Origin: PALSA-612 sp963791225
GTDB taxonomy: Bacteria > Actinomycetota > Thermoleophilia > Gaiellales > Gaiellaceae
DNA: 64,000 bases
Direction of reading: 5' to 3'
Assembly: GCA_963791225.1 (NCBI GenBank)
Contig: CAWBRV010000008.1
Location: forward strand, 124,001 to 188,000
Each line of letters opens with the position of its first letter. The stretch's first letter is position 1. The translations under genes were made by a program, and so were the position numbers. Below the pieces are notes generated by a model. It was not told the DNA's origin. It did no database searches and saw nothing but the letters and a program-made list of their open reading frames with translations. This document shows positions 1 through 7,909 of this stretch, one piece after another.

Positions 1-296
1 TCGGCGGCGCGATCGGGCCGGCCGCCCGGCTCCTGCACGGCAAGACGAGCCTCGTCCACCACGACGGCGCAGGGCTCTTCGCCGGGTTGCCGCAGGACTT
101 CCAGGCCGGTCGCTACCACTCGCTGGCCGCGACGCGCGTGCCCGACTGCCTCGCCGTCTCGGCGACGAGCGACGACGGCGAGGTGATGGGCGTGCGCCAT
201 CGCGAGTTGCCCGTCGACGGCGTCCAGTTCCACCCCGAGTCGGTGCTCACACTTCCCGTCGGGCGTGATCTTCTACAGAATTTTCTGGAGCGATGA
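1..296 (+). CDS. trpG: Anthranilate synthase glutamine amidotransferase subunit, C-terminal part
   Basis: The window opens inside this gene; reading from base 3 gives about 97 residues. It supplies ammonia from glutamine to the TrpE subunit in the first committed step of tryptophan synthesis. Visible family marks are the HGKTS block, the RYHSL block and GVQFHPES, whose His and Glu complete the amidotransferase catalytic triad; the nucleophilic Cys lies outside the window. The stop overlaps the trpD start as ATGA, so the two are translationally coupled. PabA of folate synthesis is nearly identical in sequence, but the trp context favours TrpG, possibly serving both pathways. Confidence 0.93.
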   Translation, partial: GGAIGPAARLLHGKTSLVHHDGAGLFAGLPQDFQAGRYHSLAATRVPDCLAVSATSDDGEVMGVRHRELPVDGVQFHPESVLTLPVGRDLLQNFLER

Positions 297-1318
297 TCCA
301 GGCGACCCTCAACCGCGTGCTGGACGGCCACGACCTGACGCGCGACGAGGCGTGCGAGGCGATGGGGTCGATCATGCGCGGCGAGGCGACGGAGGCGCAG
401 ATCGCGGGCTTCCTCGTGGCGCTCCGGGCCAAGGGCGAGACGGCCGACGAGATCACCGGCTGCGCCGACGCGATGCGCGCCCACGTGCTCCCTGTCCACC
501 CCCGGCGGCGCGACCTCGTGGACACGGCCGGAACGGGCGGCGACGGTGCGCAGACCCTGAACATCTCGACGGCGGCTGCACTCGTCGCGGCGACCGCGGG
601 AGCCGGCGTCGCGAAGCACGGCAACCGCGCCGTCTCCTCCGCCTCCGGATCAGCGGACGTCCTCGAGGCGCTCGGCTTCGAGCTCGAGCTGCCGGCAGAG
701 CGAATCGCGCAGTCGATCGACGAGCTCGGCTTCGGCTTCCTCTTCGCGCCCGCTCACCACCCCGCGATGCGCCACGCTGCCGCCGTGCGGCGCGAGCTTG
801 CGACGCGGACGGTGTTCAACGTGCTGGGGCCGCTGACGAACCCGGCCGGAGCCCGCGCGCAGATCGTCGGCGTGTACGCGCCGGGCCTCGTACGGACGAT
901 CGCCGACGTGCTGACCCAGCTCGGCGCGGAGCGCGCCTTCGTCGTGCACGGGGCCGACGGAATCGACGAGCTGTCGCCGTGCGGCCCGAACCAGGTCGCG
1001 GAGGTCGTGGACGGCGCGGTTCACGAGCGGACGGTCGACCCGCAGGAGCTGGGAGTGGAGCGCTGCGATCCCGGCGAGCTCCGCGGCGGATCGCCGGCCG
1101 AGAACGCGCAGGCGATCCGCGATGTCTTCGCGGGCGCGAAAGGAGCACGCCGCGAGGCGATCGTGCTCAACGCCGCCGGAGCCATCGCCGCAGCCGGACA
1201 CGCGGACGACCTCCGCGAGGGGCTCAAGCTCGCACGGAGCGCCGTCGACTCGGGCGCCGTCACGGAACGGCTCGACCAGCTGGTCGCGTTCTCGCGTGCC
1301 GAGGAGGTACGCGCATGA
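293..1318 (+). CDS. trpD: Anthranilate phosphoribosyltransferase
   Basis: A 341-residue enzyme of normal family length that transfers the phosphoribosyl group of PRPP to anthranilate. The PRPP-binding GTGGD motif is at residues 80-84, followed by the KHGNRAVSS anthranilate/PRPP loop from residue 108. It begins at the ATG overlapping the trpG stop. A 187-bp non-coding stretch follows before trpCF, unusual inside an otherwise tightly packed operon and occupied by a repeat-like sequence. Confidence 0.97.
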   Translation: MIQATLNRVLDGHDLTRDEACEAMGSIMRGEATEAQIAGFLVALRAKGETADEITGCADAMRAHVLPVHPRRRDLVDTAGTGGDGAQTLNISTAAALVAATAGAGVAKHGNRAVSSASGSADVLEALGFELELPAERIAQSIDELGFGFLFAPAHHPAMRHAAAVRRELATRTVFNVLGPLTNPAGARAQIVGVYAPGLVRTIADVLTQLGAERAFVVHGADGIDELSPCGPNQVAEVVDGAVHERTVDPQELGVERCDPGELRGGSPAENAQAIRDVFAGAKGARREAIVLNAAGAIAAAGHADDLREGLKLARSAVDSGAVTERLDQLVAFSRAEEVRA

Positions 1319-1362
1319 CCCGGGACATCGGAGCCGTGTCCGCCGACCTTGGCCCGAGAAGA

Positions 1363-1470
1363 ATCGCCACAGAATCGGCACAGACAGGGCACAGGTCGGT
1401 CGGTATCGTCATTGGCGTGGGCGGCGGGACGACGCCCCGCCCTTATCGGGTGGGGGCCGAAACGGCCTCG
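1363..1470 (-). repeat. Degenerate intergenic repeat, copy 1 (trpD-trpCF gap)
   Basis: Read on the minus strand this carries CGAGGCCG, then GCCCCCACCC, then a G-run/C-run hairpin, then CTGTGCCGATTCTGTGGCGAT. The same ordered blocks with nearly equal spacing (64 against 60 nt between the last two) occur on the plus strand at 3811-3913. A second hairpin with GCCGAAAC/GTTTCGGC arms at 1456-1482 overlaps its edge. Function unknown; it could affect trpCF expression. Confidence 0.55.
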
Positions 1471-1505
1471 GCCGGTTTCGGCCTGGCTGGAAGGATCACG
1501 CACTG

Positions 1506-2663
1506 ATGGGACGGTTTCGTGATGCGCTCGCGGCGCCGGGATTGGCGGCGATTGCGGAGGTCAAGCGGCGGTCGCCCTCCGCCGGAGACCTCCGGCCGGA
1601 CGCGGATCCCGCTCGGCTGGCCGCGTCGTTCGAGCGGGCCGGCGCAGCGGCAGTCTCGATCCTCGTCGACGAGCGTTTCGCAGGTACGACGGACGACCTG
1701 CGCGCGGCGCGCGGCGCGGTCCGCCTGCCGCTGCTGGCCAAGGGATTCTTCACGGACGAAGCGGAGCTCGACGAGCTGAAGGGGGCCGGCGCCGACGCGG
1801 CGCTGCTCATCCTGCGCGACCTCGACGACCGGCGGGCCGCCGCCCTCATGGCCCACGCCGCGACGATCGGCCTCGACACGCTCGTCGAGGCGCACGACGA
1901 AGCGGAGCTCGACCGTGCAGCGGCCCTCGGCGCCGACCCGATCGGAGTCAACGCCCGCGACCTGTCCACGTTTGCGATCGACCGCAGCGCGCAGCTCGCC
2001 CTCGTCGGCCGCGCGCCTCGCGACCGGGTCGTGATCGCAGAGAGCGCGATCCACTCCCGCGCGCAGGGTGCCGAGGCGGAGCTTGCCGGTGCGGACGCCG
2101 TCCTCGTGGGGACCGCGTTGATGAGGGCTCCCGATCCTGCGGCGAGGCTTCGGGAGCTGATCTCACGGCCGCTCGTCAAGGTGTGCGGCCTCACGCGCGA
2201 GGACGACGTGGCCGCAGCAGCCGAGGCGGGCGCCGACCTGTGCGGCTTCATTCTCGTCGACGCGAGCCCGCGCTGTGCCGAGCGCGTCCTGCCAGTCCCG
2301 GAGGGCGTCTTGCCGGTCGCGGTGCTCGTCGGCGAGGCGATCGAGGCCGGCACGGATCTCGTCCAGCTCTACCCGGAGCAGCGGGGAAGCGTGCGCAGCC
2401 GGGATGCGGCTCTGCTCCGGCACGGTGAGCGCGTGGCGACCGTCGTCGATCTTCCGTGGCAAGAGGCCGACGAGACGCACTTCGACCGTGCGCGCGCGAC
2501 CGACGGGCGCGTCGTGCTGGCCGGCGGCCTCACGCCGGAGAACGTCCGCGCTGCGATCGACGCCGTTCAGCCCTGGGCGGTGGACGCGAGCTCGAGCCTC
2601 GAGATCTCACCCGGCGTCAAGGATCACGACCGGGTTCGCGCCTTCGTGGCGGCGGCGCGATGA
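1506..2663 (+). CDS. trpC: Fused indole-3-glycerol-phosphate synthase / phosphoribosylanthranilate isomerase
   Basis: One 385-residue chain carries two consecutive pathway steps. Residues 1-220 are TrpC (IAEVKRRSPS with catalytic Lys20; VIAESAI near 177). Residues 222-385 are TrpF (KVCGLT with catalytic Cys227; GLTPENV near 341; VDASSSLE with Asp360). The ATG at 1506 is chosen because GGAAGGA lies 10 nt upstream; the open frame upstream shows no family similarity. With this start the TrpC part lacks most of the N-terminal helix region usual before the first strand. The stop overlaps trpB as ATGA. The TrpC-TrpF fusion is best known from enterobacteria, so it is worth noting here. Confidence 0.94.
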   Translation: MGRFRDALAAPGLAAIAEVKRRSPSAGDLRPDADPARLAASFERAGAAAVSILVDERFAGTTDDLRAARGAVRLPLLAKGFFTDEAELDELKGAGADAALLILRDLDDRRAAALMAHAATIGLDTLVEAHDEAELDRAAALGADPIGVNARDLSTFAIDRSAQLALVGRAPRDRVVIAESAIHSRAQGAEAELAGADAVLVGTALMRAPDPAARLRELISRPLVKVCGLTREDDVAAAAEAGADLCGFILVDASPRCAERVLPVPEGVLPVAVLVGEAIEAGTDLVQLYPEQRGSVRSRDAALLRHGERVATVVDLPWQEADETHFDRARATDGRVVLAGGLTPENVRAAIDAVQPWAVDASSSLEISPGVKDHDRVRAFVAAAR

Positions 2664-3787
2664 CCGCGGGGAGCTACGGCGCCTACGGAGGCCGCTACGT
2701 CCCGGAGACGCTGATCCCGGCGCTCGACGAGCTCGAGGCCGGGTGGGCCGAGGCGCAGGAGGACCCGGCTTTCGGGGCGGAGCTCGATCAGCTCGGACGC
2801 AACTACGCGGGCCGCCCGACGTCGCTCACGCTCGCGGAGCGGTTCGCTCCCGGCAAGCGCATCTACCTGAAGCGCGAGGACCTCCTGCACACAGGCGCGC
2901 ACAAGCTCAACAACGCCCTGGGCCAGGCCGTGCTCGCCCGACGGCTCGGCAAGCACCGGATCGTGGCCGAGACGGGAGCGGGCCAGCACGGTGTCGCGAC
3001 GGCGACGGTCTGCGCGCGCTTCGGGCTCGAGTGCGTCGTGTACATGGGCTCCGAGGACATGCGCCGCCAGCGGCCGAACGTCGAGCGGATGGGGTTGCTG
3101 GGCGCGGAGGTACGGCCCGTCGAGTTCGGGACGAAGACGCTCAAGGAGGCGACGAGCGAGGCGATCCGCGACTGGATCACGAACGTCGAGACGACGCATT
3201 ACCTGATCGGCTCGTGTGTCGGCCCACACCCGTACCCGGCGATCGTGCGCGAGCTGCAGTCCGTGATCGGCCGCGAGGCGCGCGAGCAGCTGCTCGTCGC
3301 GGAGGAGCGCCTGCCCGACGTCGTGATCGCGTGCGTGGGCGGAGGCTCGAACGCGATCGGGATGTTCGCCGGCTTCCTCGACGACACCGACGTGCGGATC
3401 GTCGGCGTCGAAGCCCGCGGAGCGGCCAGCCTCGGCTCGGGACGGGCGGGAGTGCTGCACGGCGCGCGCTCTGCCGTCCTCGCGGACGACGACGGCCAGA
3501 TCCTCGACGCTCACTCGATCTCGGCCGGCCTCGACTATCCCGGCGTCGGACCGGAGCACGCGGCGCTTCGCGATGCCGGACGCGTCGAGTACCTGAGCGC
3601 GTCCGACGACGAGGCCCTCGGCGCTTTCCGCCGTCTCGCCGAGACGGAAGGGATCATCCCGGCGCTCGAACCGGCGCATGCCCTGGCCCGCGCCGCCGAG
3701 CTCGAAGAAGACCTTGTCCTCGTCTGCCTCTCCGGCCGTGGCGACAAGGATCTCGACCAGGCGCTCGACCACCTGGGGCGCGTGTGA
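2660..3787 (+). CDS. trpB: Tryptophan synthase beta chain
   Basis: A 375-residue PLP enzyme that condenses indole with serine. It contains YGGRYVPETL at the N-terminus, HTGAHKLNNA with the PLP lysine at residue 82, ETGAGQHGVATA, and the phosphate-binding loop CVGGGSNAIG. The Lys in GRGDKD and a Glu near 350 match the family's cofactor pocket. Start ATG overlaps the trpCF stop. The short-loop pattern is that of TrpB1, the type that partners TrpA. Confidence 0.97.
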   Translation: MTAGSYGAYGGRYVPETLIPALDELEAGWAEAQEDPAFGAELDQLGRNYAGRPTSLTLAERFAPGKRIYLKREDLLHTGAHKLNNALGQAVLARRLGKHRIVAETGAGQHGVATATVCARFGLECVVYMGSEDMRRQRPNVERMGLLGAEVRPVEFGTKTLKEATSEAIRDWITNVETTHYLIGSCVGPHPYPAIVRELQSVIGREAREQLLVAEERLPDVVIACVGGGSNAIGMFAGFLDDTDVRIVGVEARGAASLGSGRAGVLHGARSAVLADDDGQILDAHSISAGLDYPGVGPEHAALRDAGRVEYLSASDDEALGAFRRLAETEGIIPALEPAHALARAAELEEDLVLVCLSGRGDKDLDQALDHLGRV

Positions 3788-3810
3788 GCAGCACGCCCGT
3801 CTCGAACGGA

Positions 3811-3913
3811 CGAGGCCGCGCAGCCCCCACCCTTGGGAGGGGGCTCACCCCGCCCCCTCGTGGTGGACGCTATCCACGAAAGGAGCACGCCGCTGTGCCG
3901 ATTTTGTGCCGAT
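3811..3913 (+). repeat. Degenerate intergenic repeat, copy 2 (trpB-trpA gap)
   Basis: Plus-strand counterpart of 1363-1470: CGAGGCCG, GCCCCCACCC, a G-rich/C-rich hairpin, CGTGG/CCACG arms, and CTGTGCCGATTTTGTGCCGAT. It fills most of the 147-bp gap before trpA, which is otherwise atypical because trpB and trpA usually overlap or nearly so. Confidence 0.55.
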
Positions 3914-3934
3914 CTGGCGCCACCGGGAGCGTGC

Positions 3935-4630
3935 ATGAGCCGTAAGGCGCTCGTGATCTACCTGATGGCCGGGCCGGACACGCCTCTGCTGACCAAGGCC
4001 GCGGTCGACGGCGGAGCCGACATCGTCGAGATCGGCATCCCGTTCTCCGACCCACTCGCCGACGGTCCGGTGATCCGTCGCGCGGGCGAGCGGGCGCTCG
4101 CGCAGGGGATGCGCACCGCCGAGTGTCTCGCGTGCATCGAGCAGGCGCGCGCGCTCGTCGACGTTCCGATCGTGCCGATGACGTACGCGTCGATTCTCGA
4201 GGCCTACGGCTGGGAGCGGTTCCCGACGGATGCCCGGGCAGCGGGCGCCACGAGCCTGATCGTCGTCGACCTCCCGGCGGGCCAGCGCCCCGAGCTGCGC
4301 CGCATCCAGCTCGTCGCGCCGACCTCCACCGACGCCAGGCTCCACCTCGCCGCGAAGGAGACGGACGGCTGGCTCTACCTCGTCACCGTCACCGGCACGA
4401 CCGGCGCACGCGAGGGCCCGTCGACGCAGCTTCCGGACCTCGTCGAGCGCGTCCGGCGCGTGACCGACGTACCCCTGTACGCAGGCTTCGGGATCTCGAC
4501 GCCCGAGCACGCGCACGAGACGGCCGCGCTCGTCGACGGGATCGCGGTCGGGTCGCGCGCGGTCGAGGTCGCCGAGGATGGGCCCGAAGCGCTGCGTGAG
4601 TACGTGGCGTCCCTTCGCGCTGTGCTCTAG
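3935..4630 (+). CDS. trpA: Tryptophan synthase alpha chain (short N-terminus)
   Basis: A 231-residue TIM-barrel subunit that cleaves indole-3-glycerol phosphate and channels indole to TrpB. The catalytic Glu is in IVEIGIPFSDP and the catalytic Asp in DPLADGP; the phosphate-binding GFGIS loop and a late GSRAV segment are present. The ATG at 3935 follows GGGAGC by 4 nt. The chain is about 30 residues shorter than usual: helix 0 is missing and the protein starts directly at the first strand (ALVIYLMAG). The open frame does extend upstream into the repeat, but that extension is not TrpA-like. Confidence 0.94.
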   Translation: MSRKALVIYLMAGPDTPLLTKAAVDGGADIVEIGIPFSDPLADGPVIRRAGERALAQGMRTAECLACIEQARALVDVPIVPMTYASILEAYGWERFPTDARAAGATSLIVVDLPAGQRPELRRIQLVAPTSTDARLHLAAKETDGWLYLVTVTGTTGAREGPSTQLPDLVERVRRVTDVPLYAGFGISTPEHAHETAALVDGIAVGSRAVEVAEDGPEALREYVASLRAVL

Positions 4631-4657
4631 GAGGGCTTGGTGGAACCTGGCCCTCCT
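4629..4657. terminator. Bidirectional hairpin terminator after trpA
   Basis: AGGAGGGC (4629-4636) pairs perfectly with GCCCTCCT (4650-4657), and GGT/ACC extends the stem inside the loop. It starts at the trpA stop codon and ends just before the stop of the convergent SIMPL gene, so it can serve both. Confidence 0.7.
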
Positions 4658-4659
4658 TA

Positions 4660-5370
4660 CTAGCTCGCCTCGAAGGTGACCGTCACCGAGGCGGCGATCG
4701 ACTCCGTTCCGGTGGCGATCGGGGTCGAAGGCCCGGGCGCCTTCGCCGCCGAGAACGTGACCGGCGTCGTGTCACCGCTCTCCTGGATCGACATCACTGC
4801 TCCCACGTGCAGACCACCGGCGACCGCGAGCACGTCCGCCTTCGCGTGCGCGTCGGCCACTGCGGCCTGAAGGGCCGAGCGGTAGAGCGCCCCCTGGTCG
4901 GCGACGGTCAGGTTCGGGCCGTCGACCTGATTCGCGCCCGCGGCGACCGCAACGTCGACGATCGAGCCGGCGCGCGCGAGATCGGCGATCGTCGCCGAGA
5001 CCGAGTTCGACGCCGTGTAGCCGACGATCGCCGTGCCGTCCTCGCTCGTGACCGGCGACAGCGACACCGAACTCGTCTGGAGCGAGCCCGCGGGAATGCC
5101 CGCACCCTCGAGGGCGGCGATCAGCTTGCGCATCTGGGCGGAGTCGTCGTTCAGCGCCTGCACGGCCGTCTTGCCGCGCGTGCCGACGCCGAACTCGAAG
5201 ACGGCCTTGGTCGGCGTCGCCGAGACGGTGCCGCTGCCGGTGACGGTGATCGTGCGGGGATTCGTCGATGGCGAGCTGTCGCTGTTCGCGGCGTCCGGGC
5301 GTCCGACGCCTGCGAAGACCACGACGGCGACGATCGCCGCGCCGACCATGGCGAGACGGAAGAGCTTCAT
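4660..5370 (-). CDS. SIMPL-domain (DUF541) exported protein
   Basis: A 236-residue exported protein. Residues 1-30 form a signal or anchor (KLFRLAM then an Ala/Val-rich stretch). The rest matches the SIMPL/DUF541 pattern: an opening ITVTGSGTVSATPTKA strand, a middle segment with VGYTASNSVSATI, and a closing SVTVTFEAS. The family is periplasmic or cell-surface and of uncertain role. ATG 5370 is preferred over an upstream in-frame ATG because AGGAGG sits 5 nt before it. Confidence 0.85.
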   Translation of the reverse strand: MKLFRLAMVGAAIVAVVVFAGVGRPDAANSDSSPSTNPRTITVTGSGTVSATPTKAVFEFGVGTRGKTAVQALNDDSAQMRKLIAALEGAGIPAGSLQTSSVSLSPVTSEDGTAIVGYTASNSVSATIADLARAGSIVDVAVAAGANQVDGPNLTVADQGALYRSALQAAVADAHAKADVLAVAGGLHVGAVMSIQESGDTTPVTFSAAKAPGPSTPIATGTESIAASVTVTFEAS

Positions 5371-5447
5371 CCTGACCTCCTGGGTTGACACCCTCTCTAC
5401 GCCGCTGCGCCCGCCCCCGTCACGCCGTTGAGAGGGAAGCGGCCGAG

Positions 5448-5591
5448 GTGCTCGCGCGCGACGTCGTCCCGATCGCCGCCTACGGCACGGCGGTGATGCC
5501 GGAGTTCCTCTCGGCCCGCATGGGCTGCCGGGTCGAGCAGCCGATCATCGGCATGGCCGACATCGGCGCGCTCTGCGTCCGGAAGAGCTGA
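5448..5591 (+). pseudogene. Coding-like orphan fragment, unrecognised
   Basis: A 47-codon stretch from a GTG to TGA in which essentially every codon ends in G or C, as in real genes here, but with no promoter or ribosome site and with unlike codon use just upstream. The peptide reads VVPIAAYGTAVMPEF then CRVEQPIIGMADIG. It looks like the 3' end of a longer enzyme gene rather than a complete protein. It lies between two minus-strand genes. Family not recognised. Confidence 0.3.
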
Positions 5592-5595
5592 GCGG

Positions 5596-6108
5596 CTACG
5601 CCGCGGCGCCGTACGGCTCGAGATAGGCGCGCCAGCGGCTCGGGATCGTCGGTGCGGCGAGGCGGATGAAGAGCGCCGGCGCGGGCGGCCGAGGTGGCTT
5701 GCGGAGCGCCATCGAGAGCTCGTCCAGGAGCCGGTTCCCCTTGCGCAGGTTGCACGGCGCGCAGGACGTGACGACGTTCTCCCACACGGAGTCGCCGCCG
5801 CGGCTGCGCGGCACGACATGGTCGAGCGTCAGCCGGACGTCGGTGGCGCCGCAGTAGACGCAGGTCCAGGAGTCACGCGCGAAGAGGGCGCGTCGCGAGA
5901 TTTTCCGCTGCGCCGCACGTGGCACCCGCACGTACGAGCTCAAACGGATCACGGACGGCCACACGAAGCTCGCGCTCGCCGACCGGAGCTGCTTGTCGAG
6001 CCCCTCGACCACCTCGGCCTTGCCCTTGTAGACGAGCACGTGTGCACGTCTCACAGAGCACACGTTCAGTGGCTCAAAGCTCGCGTTCAGGACGAGAACC
6101 TGCTGCAC
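5596..6108 (-). CDS. HNH endonuclease family protein
   Basis: A 170-residue protein starting at GTG. The N-terminal ~70 residues (VLVLNASFEPLNV) are typical of a conserved actinobacterial HNH family. The nuclease core includes CVYC, LDHVVPRSRGG, WENVV and CAPCNLRKGNR: two CxxC pairs bind zinc, and the His, Asn and His/Asn of the beta-beta-alpha-metal fold are present. Cellular role is unknown; it is not next to any restriction or phage gene. Convergence of family features makes the domain call firm. Confidence 0.9.
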   Translation of the reverse strand: MQQVLVLNASFEPLNVCSVRRAHVLVYKGKAEVVEGLDKQLRSASASFVWPSVIRLSSYVRVPRAAQRKISRRALFARDSWTCVYCGATDVRLTLDHVVPRSRGGDSVWENVVTSCAPCNLRKGNRLLDELSMALRKPPRPPAPALFIRLAAPTIPSRWRAYLEPYGAAA

Positions 6109-6157
6109 CCCGCGGGAAAAGTACCCGAAGGACAGGGGCTCGGAAAGCCCCCGCCGC

Positions 6158-6646
6158 CTATCGGGCCATCGCGCGCTCGACTGCCTGCTGCTCCTCCGGC
6201 GACAGGGCGACGGAGGCCTTGCCCTGGTCGAGCTCCTTCACGTACACCCGTGCGTAGTCGCGGCCCTGGATCGCGCTCAGCACGATGCCGCTGCGGTTCG
6301 CGTCCAGGAGCGCGACCGAGGCCGACTGGCGGCCGCCCGCCTGCTCGTAGGCGTCGTAGCGGACGATCGCCGTCCGCGCGATCGTGGCGTCCATTCGCCG
6401 GTCGACCCGGGCGACGGCCGCCGCGATCTCGTCCACGGCGCGATGGAGGTCGTCCACCCGGGCCTGGAGCGTGATCGCGAAGTCGACGAGGTCACGCTTG
6501 CTGCCGCTCTCGCCGAGCAGCGTCTCCCGCTGGCCGCGGCCCCGGCGCGAGTCGAGCCAGACGAGCAGGACTAGCACCACCACGACGAGCACCCCGACCG
6601 CCGCGCCGATCGCAATCCAGCCCGCCGTGGAGCTCGAAAGGCTCAC
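6158..6646 (-). CDS. DUF4446 membrane-anchored protein
   Basis: A 162-residue protein: one transmembrane segment at about residues 10-30, a basic stop-transfer, a coiled-coil-like stretch (residues 50-90) and a C-terminal domain with RYDAYEQAGGRQSASVALLD and VLSAIQGRDYARVYVKE. That pattern is the DUF4446 family, found in Firmicutes and Actinobacteria without known function. It lies 7 bp downstream of the next minus-strand gene, so the two are probably one transcript. Confidence 0.85.
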   Translation of the reverse strand: MSLSSSTAGWIAIGAAVGVLVVVVLVLLVWLDSRRGRGQRETLLGESGSKRDLVDFAITLQARVDDLHRAVDEIAAAVARVDRRMDATIARTAIVRYDAYEQAGGRQSASVALLDANRSGIVLSAIQGRDYARVYVKELDQGKASVALSPEEQQAVERAMAR

Positions 6647-6653
6647 CCCGCGA

Positions 6654-7796
6654 CTATCCGAACGAGAAGATGACCGGGTACGAGGCGGAGTTGTTGTTGG
6701 GGTTGGTCTCGCCCTTGACGGGCTGGACGTCGACCTCGAGCGTCGTGCGCGTCACGAAGGCCGCCTGCGGAAGGTTCTTGAACGTCGCCGTCTGCGTCGC
6801 ACCCGGATTGATCAGCGGAATCGCCACGGTCGCCGTGATCGGCTTCGGCGACTGCTTCAACGTGATCGTGACCTGCACGCTCGCGACCTGCACGTCGCCG
6901 GAGTTCTTCACCGACACGACGTAGCCGAGGTCGGTGCTCTGCACGATCGTGTTGAGCTGGTTCGGGTCGAGCGCGGTCCCCTTCGGTAGCACGGTGACCC
7001 CGAGGAGCTGCGTACCGATCGCCTTGCCGGTGTTGTTCCCCGACGTGGTGTTGCCGTTCAGCCGCTCGACGACCGGTGTCCAGAAGGTCTGGCTGTCGAT
7101 GCCGTCCTCCGCGAAGGGCGAGACCGGTACGACGAGTCCCGTGATGTTCTGCTGCGTCATCTCCGAGAGCGTCGCCTGACGGAACTTGTCCTCCCAGATC
7201 ACGTCCGACGCAACGAGACGCTGCCCCTGGTTCGCGAGCACCGTGGCGGTCTCGGCCACCTTCGTCGACCCGGCTCCTGCGCGCAGGGCCTGGGAGAGGC
7301 CGCGGAGCCCGGAGACGCGGAACTGCAGCGCCTCGATCATGCTCGCGTTCGGGGCAGCGAGCCCGTGCGGCTCCTTCAGCTTCTCGGCCACGCCCACGTC
7401 GCTCTGCTGCTGCGCGGCCAGCGTGTCCATCTTGCTGGCGAGCTGCGACGCCGTGATGCCCGGGGTCGCGATCGCCTGCGAGAGCGACGCGCCGAGCTGC
7501 GTGGAGTCGTGGGCCAGCACGCGCACCTTGTCGAGATAGGTCTGGTACGACGACTTCGTGCTCGAACCGGAGCAGCTCTGCACCCAGAGCACGAGCAGGA
7601 CGACGATCAGGATGCCGAACGCGATCAGGCCGGCGAGCCGTGCGGCCGGCGGAAGGCCGCCGTGGTGCTCGGGCGGGCGCTTCGGCGGCGGTCCCGGAGG
7701 ACGCTGCGAGCGCGGGCGGCCAGGTTCAGGCGGGCTCTCACCCGTCTCCTGGTCGTCGAAGAAGTCGAATTCGATATCTGAGTCGTACTCGCTCAT
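6654..7796 (-). CDS. Single-pass membrane protein with CARDB-like C-terminal domain
   Basis: A 380-residue protein with an acidic N-terminus, a Pro/Arg-rich cytoplasmic linker (residues 20-52), one transmembrane helix (about 54-70) and a large extracellular part. Residues 75-200 are predicted helical. The C-terminal ~90 residues read like a CARDB-type Ig fold (LGYVVSVKNSGDVQVASVQV ... NPNNNSASYPVIFSF). Divergent from the kinase gene at 7910, with a 113-bp shared promoter region. No enzymatic motif is seen. Confidence 0.8.
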   Translation of the reverse strand: MSEYDSDIEFDFFDDQETGESPPEPGRPRSQRPPGPPPKRPPEHHGGLPPAARLAGLIAFGILIVVLLVLWVQSCSGSSTKSSYQTYLDKVRVLAHDSTQLGASLSQAIATPGITASQLASKMDTLAAQQQSDVGVAEKLKEPHGLAAPNASMIEALQFRVSGLRGLSQALRAGAGSTKVAETATVLANQGQRLVASDVIWEDKFRQATLSEMTQQNITGLVVPVSPFAEDGIDSQTFWTPVVERLNGNTTSGNNTGKAIGTQLLGVTVLPKGTALDPNQLNTIVQSTDLGYVVSVKNSGDVQVASVQVTITLKQSPKPITATVAIPLINPGATQTATFKNLPQAAFVTRTTLEVDVQPVKGETNPNNNSASYPVIFSFG

Positions 7797-7909
7797 CTGG
7801 CCACGGCCCGGGCGAGACCCGGGTTCACTCTAGTCGAACGATTCTTTGGAGAGCGCAGTTGTTCGCCGCGCGCAGGACTTTCTCCTGTTGGCGCCAAACA
7901 GATCGGTGG

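Noticed and set aside
1319..1505. Possible tryptophan attenuator between trpD and trpCF
   Set aside because: No leader peptide with Trp codons and no T-run terminator; position inside the operon is also wrong.
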